From NCBI GenBank assembly GCA_021648425.1, contig JAKISV010000029.1, positions 1 through 21,049 on the forward strand: a stretch of DNA of 21,049 nt, written 5' to 3'. Below the pieces are notes generated by a model that was given only the letters and a program-made list of their open reading frames with translations, was not told where the DNA came from and did no database searches. How positions within the stretch are numbered: position 1 is the stretch's first letter; each line of letters opens with the position of its first letter. Source of the stretch: Rhizobiaceae bacterium. Its GTDB lineage: Bacteria; Pseudomonadota; Alphaproteobacteria; Rhizobiales; Rhizobiaceae. The position numbers and the translations under genes were made by a program. Of the stretch, positions 15,295-21,049 are shown one piece after another.

Positions 15295-16560
15295 ATGCTG
15301 CGCCAACTGTTTCCCATTATAGCTTTGTTTGCCAGTACCGCCTTTTTGCAGGCCGGGGGTGGTGTGCAGGGTATTTTGCTGCCGGTTCGGGCGCAAATTG
15401 AAGGGTTTTCCAGTTCAACCATTGCCTTTATTGGTGCGGGATATGCGGTTGGTTTTACCATTGGCTGCATTATCGTGCCGCTGTTGGTGCGCCGGGTGGG
15501 GCATGTGAGGACATTTGGCGCTTTGTCAGCGGTGCTGGCAAGCGTGATGTTGATGAACGGGCTGATGGTAGACCCGGTCGCCTGGATTTTGTTACGCGCG
15601 GCGGCGGGGTTTTGTTTTTCGGGTTCTTATATGATCATCGAAAGCTGGTTGAATGAACGCATCAGCAATGAAAACCGTGGCACGCTGTTTTCTGTTTATA
15701 TGATCGTTTCACTGCTCGCCATGATGGGCGGGCAATATCTGCTGGTTATTGCCGACCCTCAATTGCCGACATTGTTTATGATCGGAGCCATCTTGTACGC
15801 GCTCGCAGTCCTGCCCACTGCGCTCTCCAAAGCGCGTTCGCCCGCACCGCTCACCCAGGTAAAATTTGATTTGCGCAAGCTTTATACCAATTCGCCGGTG
15901 GCAGCGCTGAGTGCGGTTGTTGCAGGAACCTTATCAGGGGCATGGGCTAATTTTGCACCGGTGTTTGCCAAACTTTCGGGCATGTCGAACACCAATATCG
16001 CCAACATGCTGGTATTTGCCATCATCGGCAGCATCATATTTCAATTACCGATTGGCAGGCTGTCCGACAAAATGGATCGGCGTTATGTGATGATCGGCAC
16101 CAGCCTTTTTGGTGCATTGGCCGGATTTTTGCTGGCGGCGCTTACCATCAATAATGGTGAACCGGGCTATTTGTTTTTTGGCGGTGTTGTTATTTTTGGC
16201 GGATTTATCTATTCGATCTATTCGCTGGCTGTGGCCCATGCCAATGATTTTGCCGCACCGGAGGATTTTGTTGAAACGGCATCCGGGTTGCTGATTTTAT
16301 TTGGGGTAGGCTCGATGATCGGCCCCCTGGCAATGGCGCAGATTATGGATGCGCTTGGTCCCAGCGGGCTATTTACCGGTATGGGAATTGCCCATGTGGC
16401 GCTGGCGGCGTTCATTCTTTATCGCGTCAGCCTTCGCGCCCTGCCCAAGGATCATGAGACCGTGGATTTCCAGTCAGTGCCGATTGGCAAGGCGCAAACG
16501 CCTGAAACCTACGCGCTCGATCCGCGAGCGGATGCGGAAGTTAATACGAGTGATGAATAG
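15295..16560 (+). CDS. MFS transporter (YcaD-like), paralogue B
   Basis: A second 12-helix MFS transporter, 421 residues, substrate unknown. It starts MLRQLFPIIALFASTAFLQAG at the first helix. Shared blocks with paralogue A include GFS...IGAGYxxGF, VGHxRxF, VDPxAWxxLR, SNENR, LSDKxDRR (here LSDKMDRRYVMIG), AHANDxA and IGPxA, in the same order. The ATG has only a weak GGA about ten bases upstream. The C-terminal 35 or so residues after the last helix are soluble and acidic (ending VNTSDE), unlike the basic end of paralogue A. It converges on moaE with 23 bases between stop codons and no visible terminator. Confidence 0.88.
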   Translation: MLRQLFPIIALFASTAFLQAGGGVQGILLPVRAQIEGFSSSTIAFIGAGYAVGFTIGCIIVPLLVRRVGHVRTFGALSAVLASVMLMNGLMVDPVAWILLRAAAGFCFSGSYMIIESWLNERISNENRGTLFSVYMIVSLLAMMGGQYLLVIADPQLPTLFMIGAILYALAVLPTALSKARSPAPLTQVKFDLRKLYTNSPVAALSAVVAGTLSGAWANFAPVFAKLSGMSNTNIANMLVFAIIGSIIFQLPIGRLSDKMDRRYVMIGTSLFGALAGFLLAALTINNGEPGYLFFGGVVIFGGFIYSIYSLAVAHANDFAAPEDFVETASGLLILFGVGSMIGPLAMAQIMDALGPSGLFTGMGIAHVALAAFILYRVSLRALPKDHETVDFQSVPIGKAQTPETYALDPRADAEVNTSDE

Positions 16561-16583
16561 ATATGAGGCAGGTTTGAAAAAAC

Positions 16584-17048
16584 TCAATCCCATTTATTAA
16601 GCGCGCTGTCATCGCTATCGCTGGCTGAAACCCATTCACCTTCGGTATTGGATTTGGGATGTTCTTTTTTCCAGAATGGCGCGCGGGTTTTCAGAAAATC
16701 CATCAGGTAATTTGCGCCATCAAACGCAGCCTGGCGATGTTTTGAGGCGGCAATCACCGCTACGATGTTTTCGCCGGGCAATATTTTTCCATGGCGATGA
16801 ATAGCCACCAGAGCGGCAAGCGGCCATCGTTTGCAGGCCTGTTCAGCAATGCGCCTGATTTCAGCCTCGGCCATGCCGGGATAATGTTCCAGTTCAAGGG
16901 CTGCCAATGTGCCGTCTTCATCACGGCAAAGGCCGCTGAAACTGACAACTGCACCAATGTCATGGCGCCCGGCAGTCAATTGGCGAATTTCGTCATTGAG
17001 GTCAAAATCAGCGTGTTGCACCTGAATTTTAATGACAGGTTCAGCCAT
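16584..17048 (-). CDS. moaE: Molybdopterin synthase catalytic (large) subunit
   Basis: Transfers sulfur from thiocarboxylated MoaD to cyclic pyranopterin monophosphate to make molybdopterin. 154 residues, typical length. Seen: VVSFSGLCRDE (34-44), LELEHYPGMAE (51-61), AIHRHGKILPGE (82-93), SKHRQAAFDGANYLMDFLK, and TRAPFWKKE. Lys120 and Lys127 match the spacing and context of the catalytic Lys119 and Lys126 of E. coli MoaE. It follows moaD by three bases, so the two subunits are made from one message. Start ATG at 17046-17048. Confidence 0.96.
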   Translation of the reverse strand: MAEPVIKIQVQHADFDLNDEIRQLTAGRHDIGAVVSFSGLCRDEDGTLAALELEHYPGMAEAEIRRIAEQACKRWPLAALVAIHRHGKILPGENIVAVIAASKHRQAAFDGANYLMDFLKTRAPFWKKEHPKSNTEGEWVSASDSDDSALNKWD

Positions 17049-17051
17049 TGC

Positions 17052-17306
17052 CTACCCGCCAGTCATAGGAGGAAAAAGTGCAATCTCGCGAACACCGGCC
17101 AGGGATGTATCGCGTTCAGGTGCGTGCACCTGGTCAAGGGCAACACGAATAATATCGGGCTGCTCAAGAAAAGCCTCAAATTCCTCGCCACGGCCACGAA
17201 GCCAGGTGAACAGATTATCGATGGTTTTTACTTCAGCGGGAAGATCAATATCCTCTTCGCCAAAACCAACCCGCTCTTTTATCCAGGCAAAATACAATAT
17301 TTTCAT
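17052..17306 (-). CDS. moaD: Molybdopterin synthase sulfur-carrier (small) subunit
   Basis: A ubiquitin-fold protein that carries sulfur as a C-terminal thiocarboxylate to MoaE. 84 residues, normal for MoaD. It starts MKILYFAWIKERVG, typical of the family, and ends FPPMTGG with the required Gly-Gly terminus. The conserved NxxxV/EIALFPP region is present as VREIALFPP. It is sandwiched between pgsA (five bases upstream) and moaE (three bases downstream), so translation is probably coupled along pgsA-moaD-moaE. Confidence 0.95.
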   Translation of the reverse strand: MKILYFAWIKERVGFGEEDIDLPAEVKTIDNLFTWLRGRGEEFEAFLEQPDIIRVALDQVHAPERDTSLAGVREIALFPPMTGG

Positions 17307-17311
17307 CAGTA

Positions 17312-17911
17312 TTATTCCATCACATGGCGCAAACCGGCTCGAAAATAATCATAGCCGGTATAAAGCGTAATCACCGCTGCAACCCACAAAAGACCAAGTC
17401 CAATCTCGGTAGTATAGGGCAATACCTTGTCACCGGCGGGGCCGGCCAGAAGAAAACCAATGGAAATCATTTGAATGGCGGTTTTCCATTTGGCAATCCA
17501 TGTCACCGGGACACTGACGCGTAATTCTGCGAGATATTCACGCAGGCCCGACACCAGTATTTCGCGGCTAAGGATAGTAATCGCCGCCCAGATTGTCCAC
17601 CCGGCGATGGTGCCGTCCGCTGCCAGCAACAGCAGGCAGGCGGAAACAAGCAATTTGTCGGCAATCGGATCAAGCATGCGGCCAATAGCCGATGTCTGCT
17701 GCCACATTCGGGCAAGATAGCCATCTAAAAAATCGGTAAATGACGCGATTGTAAATATTGCCAGCGCTGACCAGCGAGCAAAATCGCTGCCATTGAGCCT
17801 GCCCTCTACGAAAAAACACAAGACAATCAACGGTACAGCCAATATTCGAGCATAGGTCAAAAGATTGGGAATGGAATAGACGTGCTTTAGTTCCGGGCGA
17901 TTTTTGCTCAT
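17312..17911 (-). CDS. pgsA: CDP-diacylglycerol-glycerol-3-phosphate 3-phosphatidyltransferase
   Basis: An integral membrane enzyme making phosphatidylglycerol phosphate, the committed step to phosphatidylglycerol and cardiolipin. 199 residues, normal. It carries the full CDP-alcohol phosphatidyltransferase motif: Asp60, Asp63, Gly64, Ala67, Arg68, Gly77, Asp81 and Asp85 with the expected spacing. The hydrophobic helices and the short start YSIPNLLTYARI are also typical of PgsA. It lies 61 bases after uvrC on the same strand and five bases before moaD, a grouping familiar from alphaproteobacteria. Confidence 0.95.
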   Translation of the reverse strand: MSKNRPELKHVYSIPNLLTYARILAVPLIVLCFFVEGRLNGSDFARWSALAIFTIASFTDFLDGYLARMWQQTSAIGRMLDPIADKLLVSACLLLLAADGTIAGWTIWAAITILSREILVSGLREYLAELRVSVPVTWIAKWKTAIQMISIGFLLAGPAGDKVLPYTTEIGLGLLWVAAVITLYTGYDYFRAGLRHVME

Positions 17912-17972
17912 GGGTGCAACAATGCCGTACTACCGTAAATATTCAATTACAATTTGCTCCCCGCCAACACTT

Positions 17973-19982
17973 TTATGTTTGTCCTTCGTGAAAATGATCA
18001 TAAATCAATTGAGCCATTTGAGCTGAAATTCCTTCTACAGCTTTCAAATCCCTTAAGGCTGCGTTGCTTACCGCTTTTGCCGTGCCAAAGTGGTGCAACA
18101 AGGTGCGCTTGCGGAAAGGTCCGATGCCGGCAATCTCATCGAGCGGATTTTTCACCATTTCCTTTTTACGCCGCGCGCGGTGGGAGCCGATGGCAAAGCG
18201 ATGGGCCTCATCACGCAATCTCTGGACAAAATACAAAACCGGATCGCGCGGCGGCAGGATAAAAGAAGGTTTGCCCGGTATAAAAAACTTCTCGCGACCC
18301 GCATCGCGCTCCGGTCCTTTGGCAATAGCCACCAGAGGGATTTTTCCATCCAGCCCAAGTTCTTCAAGTGCCTGGCGAACTGAATTCAACTGACCAAGCC
18401 CGCCATCAATCAACAGTAAATCGGGCCATGACGTCATGGTATCGGTGGAACTGGCGTCTTCTTGCGAAGAATCATTATCATCGGGGCGCTCGCCATGTTC
18501 CTTGAGCAAGCGTGAAAATCGTCGCTCCATCACTTCACGCATCATGCCGTAATCATCGCCGGGAACAAGATCCTTCGATTTGATGTTGAACTTGCGGTAT
18601 TGATTTTTGGCAAAACCCTCACGCCCGGCGACAATCATCGCACCCACCGCATTAGTCCCCATGATATGGGAATTATCGTAAACCTCGATACGCCGGGGCG
18701 GAGCTTTGAGCCCAAAAGCCTCTGCTACACCGCTCAACAGTTTTTTCTGGGTAGAGGTTTCGGCCAGTTTACGCTCAAGGGCTTCTTTTGCATTGGTCAG
18801 CGCATGTTCAACCAACTGACGTTTTTCACCACGTGAAGGAGATGCCACCTTAACCTTGTGACCGGCGCGGGTACTCAGCGCCTCAGAAATCAAGTCCATT
18901 TCTTCGATTTTGTGCGACAGTAATATCTGTTTTGGACAGGGTTTATTGTCGTAGAACTGTGTGAGAAATGATTTCAGTACGCTGGCTGTTTCAAAAGATT
19001 TGTCAGCGCGGGGGAAATAGGCATGGTTGCCCCAGTTTTGCCCGGTACGAAAAAAAAACACCTGCACACAGTTCATGCCGCCTTTTTGTTCGATGGCAAA
19101 AACATCCGCCTCCTTCAGCGTTCGCGGGTTGATGCCCTGATGAGATTGAACATGAGACAATGCGGACAACCTGTCGCGGTATAAAGCAGCCGATTCAAAA
19201 TCCAGCGCTTTTGATGCTTTATCCATTTCGCCAGATAATTTTTCCTTGATCACATTGCTTTTACCCGCCAGAAACCGCTTTGACTGGGTAACAAGGTTTT
19301 CATAGTCGCCTGAGGAAATTTCGCCAGTACACGGAGCCGAACACCGTTTGATCTGATGCAACAGGCACGGGCGCGAACGCCCTTCAAAAACGCCATTGCT
19401 ACAGGTTCTTACCAGAAACACTTTTTGCATGGTGTTGATGGTACGCGTAACCGCACCGGCAGACGCAAACGGTCCAAAATATTCACGGCCTTTACGCCGC
19501 GCACCGCGATGCTTGAATACGCCCGGAGTAGCGTGATCGTCGGTAAATACTATGTAGGGGAACGATTTATCGTCGCGTAGCAAAACATTAAAACGCGGAC
19601 GTAACCTCTTGATAAGATTAGCTTCCAATAGCAATGCTTCAATCTCTGTATGGGTGGTGACAAACTCCATTGTTCGCGTCTCATGGATCATGCGTGCAAT
19701 GCGGTTGGTATGCCCGCCCATTTTGGTATAGGAAGTAACCCGCTTTTTCAGGTTGCGTGCTTTACCCACGTAAAGCACATCTTGCGCCTCATTAAACATT
19801 CGATAAACGCCGGGTGAATTGGGCAGGCGAGTAACAAAATCGGCAATCAGTTCCAGGCCGGTTTTTTGCTCTTTATCTGCTTCATCCAATTCAAACTCAC
19901 GCCAGCGCAAGGTTTCTGACACCGCACTGTCCTGAGCATCCGCATTGGCACCAATTGCCTTTTTTCTTGTTTGTGAGGGCAT
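17973..19982 (-). CDS. uvrC: Excinuclease ABC subunit C
   Basis: Nuclease of nucleotide excision repair that cuts on both sides of a lesion in the UvrB-DNA complex. 669 residues, about 60 longer than E. coli UvrC. Seen in order: a polar N-terminal extension of about 45 residues; a GIY-YIG domain with PNSPGVYRM (54-62) and VLYVGKARNLKKRV; TEIEALLLEANLIK; a Cys-rich CLLHQIKRCSAPC segment; a UVR-type helix region for UvrB contact; the RNase H-like domain with RIEVYDNSHIMG and LLLIDGG; then a C-terminal helix-hairpin-helix pair (IAGIGPFRKRTLLHHF and VEGISAQMA). An acidic, low-complexity insert (around ERPDDNDSSQED) splits the RNase H region. A nine-base T run (on the coding strand) encodes the conserved VFFFR block. 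Confidence 0.97.
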   Translation of the reverse strand: MPSQTRKKAIGANADAQDSAVSETLRWREFELDEADKEQKTGLELIADFVTRLPNSPGVYRMFNEAQDVLYVGKARNLKKRVTSYTKMGGHTNRIARMIHETRTMEFVTTHTEIEALLLEANLIKRLRPRFNVLLRDDKSFPYIVFTDDHATPGVFKHRGARRKGREYFGPFASAGAVTRTINTMQKVFLVRTCSNGVFEGRSRPCLLHQIKRCSAPCTGEISSGDYENLVTQSKRFLAGKSNVIKEKLSGEMDKASKALDFESAALYRDRLSALSHVQSHQGINPRTLKEADVFAIEQKGGMNCVQVFFFRTGQNWGNHAYFPRADKSFETASVLKSFLTQFYDNKPCPKQILLSHKIEEMDLISEALSTRAGHKVKVASPSRGEKRQLVEHALTNAKEALERKLAETSTQKKLLSGVAEAFGLKAPPRRIEVYDNSHIMGTNAVGAMIVAGREGFAKNQYRKFNIKSKDLVPGDDYGMMREVMERRFSRLLKEHGERPDDNDSSQEDASSTDTMTSWPDLLLIDGGLGQLNSVRQALEELGLDGKIPLVAIAKGPERDAGREKFFIPGKPSFILPPRDPVLYFVQRLRDEAHRFAIGSHRARRKKEMVKNPLDEIAGIGPFRKRTLLHHFGTAKAVSNAALRDLKAVEGISAQMAQLIYDHFHEGQT

Positions 19983-20034
19983 TTCAAATTACTAACATGA
20001 TTTAGACCCTAAACAACAATCGCGGAGAACAAAT
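19983..20034. promoter_or_regulatory. Short divergent gap between uvrC and the reductase gene
   Basis: Only 52 bases separate two divergent start codons, so promoters for both must overlap the gap and the coding sequence. GGAG at 20024-20027 lies seven bases before the TTG at 20035 and serves as the ribosome-binding site of the reductase gene. uvrC has only a weak AT-rich leader here. Confidence 0.6.
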
Positions 20035-20793
20035 TTGCCCCTGGCATTGATCACAGGCGCTGCAAAACGCATTGGGGCCAGCATCGCGCTTGGGCTGGCT
20101 GATGCCGGGTTTGACATTGTTGTGCATGTTAACACGTCAAAAAAAGACGGCGAGGCGATGGTTGGCAAAATACGCGAGCGCGGTGTTGGTGCGCAATTGT
20201 ATGTACAGGATCTGGCGCAGGTTGATCAAATCTCATCGATGATTGGTTCAATTGCCGATTCTATGGGAGCGATTGACCTGGTGGTGAATAACGCGTCGGG
20301 GTTCATCTTTGACACACCGGGGGATTTTGACCATCAGCTGGCGCAAAAACTACTGAACATCAACCTGCTGGCACCCGCTGAGATTACCCGTTGTTTTGCC
20401 AAACACTGCACCAGGGATGGCATGGTGGTGAATATGCTGGATAATAAAATATTCAGCCTCAATCCGGATTTCTATAGCTATACGATGACAAAGGTAGCCC
20501 TCAAAGGGGCTACTGAAATGATGGCCATGGGGTTTGCCGGAAGGCTTCGCGTCAACGCCATTGCACCGGGCGTTACACTGATAAGCGGTGATCAAAGCCA
20601 GGAAAACTTTGAAAAGAGCTGGCGCAAGTCGCTATCTGGTGTTGGAGCAACCCCGCAGGAAATCGCAGATACGGTTTTGTATCTGTGGAAAACCAAATCA
20701 ATTAATGGCGAAACCATTGTACTGGATGGCGGTCAACGCCTGATGGGGTTGGAACGCGATGTGGCATTCATGATCGAGCAGGAAGATGACTGA
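20035..20793 (+). CDS. SDR-family pteridine reductase-like protein (FolM/PTR1-type)
   Basis: A short-chain dehydrogenase/reductase, probably NADPH-dependent reduction of dihydropterins or dihydrofolate. 252 residues from a TTG start, fixed by a well-spaced GGAG. Seen: the nucleotide-binding TGAAKRIG at 7-14, whose Arg is typical of pteridine reductases, NNASGF at 85-90, and YSYTMTK at 147-153. The usual catalytic Ser is replaced by Asp136 in NMLDNKI. Asp136, Tyr149 and Lys153 have the same spacing as Asp181/Tyr194/Lys198 of Leishmania PTR1. Coupling to folB (8-base overlap) supports a pterin role. A generic SDR with another substrate remains possible, so I give no gene symbol. Confidence 0.8.
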   Translation: MPLALITGAAKRIGASIALGLADAGFDIVVHVNTSKKDGEAMVGKIRERGVGAQLYVQDLAQVDQISSMIGSIADSMGAIDLVVNNASGFIFDTPGDFDHQLAQKLLNINLLAPAEITRCFAKHCTRDGMVVNMLDNKIFSLNPDFYSYTMTKVALKGATEMMAMGFAGRLRVNAIAPGVTLISGDQSQENFEKSWRKSLSGVGATPQEIADTVLYLWKTKSINGETIVLDGGQRLMGLERDVAFMIEQEDD

Positions 20794-21049
20794 GACAATC
20801 AAAACAATTGAATTATCCGATGTGCAACTGATGGTGTCGATTGGTGTTCATGATTTCGAGCGCCAAAAACCGCAAAAACTGCTGGTGTCTCTTTCAATAA
20901 GCGTGAATGGGGGCGAAGAAAGTGATAATATCGACAAAACGGTGGATTATGATCAGGTTTACCTGTTTGTCAAAAACCTTGAGAAATCAGGCCATTTCGA
21001 TTTGCAGGAAACGGTCTGTCGCAAAATTCTGGATTTTGTTCTGGCGATT
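20786..21049 (+). CDS. folB: Dihydroneopterin aldolase, N-terminal part (cut by right edge)
   Basis: Cleaves 7,8-dihydroneopterin to 6-hydroxymethyl-7,8-dihydropterin and glycolaldehyde in folate synthesis. 88 residues are visible out of an expected 115-130. Seen: IELSDVQLMVSIGVHDFERQ with the active-site Glu25, SLSISV, and KTVDYDQVY with Tyr55. This matches the Glu22/Tyr54 arrangement described for the S. aureus enzyme; the catalytic Lys would fall beyond the edge. The ATG at 20786 overlaps the end of the reductase gene by eight bases and has AGGA just upstream, indicating coupled translation. Confidence 0.93.
   Translation, partial: MTETIKTIELSDVQLMVSIGVHDFERQKPQKLLVSLSISVNGGEESDNIDKTVDYDQVYLFVKNLEKSGHFDLQETVCRKILDFVLAI

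Noticed and set aside
16561..16583. Bidirectional terminator between MFS paralogue B and moaE
   Set aside because: The 23-base gap has no inverted repeat that could form a stable hairpin.
16791..17348. A 185-codon plus-strand open frame across moaE, moaD and pgsA
   Set aside because: It is antisense to three conserved genes and has no domain evidence.

Overview
The window reads as chromosomal DNA from an alphaproteobacterium, most likely in or near the Hyphomicrobiales (Rhizobiales). The main reasons are the gene order purN-purM / AI-2E-type permease / hdaA / ppk / ppx, a ParC of alphaproteobacterial type, a stand-alone HdaA with an N-terminal clamp-binding motif, and the cluster uvrC-pgsA-moaD-moaE. 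This placement comes from recalled gene order and protein character, not from a search. Coding density is very high, the base composition looks mid-range, and I see no insertion sequences, phage genes, tRNA, rRNA or CRISPR arrays.

Layout. Positions 1-4174 (minus strand): purM, purN, cfa and parC, read in that order, with parC cut by the left edge. A divergent promoter region at 4175-4353 separates them from a plus-strand series: AI-2E family permease, hdaA, ppk and ppx (4354-10048). These link inhibition of replication initiation (HdaA) with polyphosphate synthesis and breakdown (Ppk, Ppx). Next is a translationally coupled pair (10132-12542): an atypical, enlarged alanine dehydrogenase/transhydrogenase-family protein and a glutathionyl-hydroquinone reductase. 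The pair meets minus-strand rnd (RNase D) with no base between the two stop codons.

Positions 13776-16560 hold two paralogous MFS transporters transcribed divergently from a 283-base gap that contains short direct and inverted repeats. A minus-strand series follows (16584-19982): uvrC, pgsA, moaD and moaE, covering nucleotide excision repair, phosphatidylglycerol phosphate synthesis and molybdopterin synthase. After only 52 bases, the plus strand carries a TTG-started short-chain reductase with a pteridine-reductase-type Asp/Tyr/Lys triad. It overlaps folB by 8 bases, which suggests a pterin/folate operon running off the right edge.

Most of the window is conserved housekeeping. I found no convincing new defence or mobile system. 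The parts most worth a second look are the enlarged AlaDH/PNT-like protein coupled to a glutathionyl-hydroquinone reductase, the divergent MFS paralogue pair with its repeat-bearing control region, the folM-like/folB overlap, and a GC-rich hairpin just ahead of ppk.
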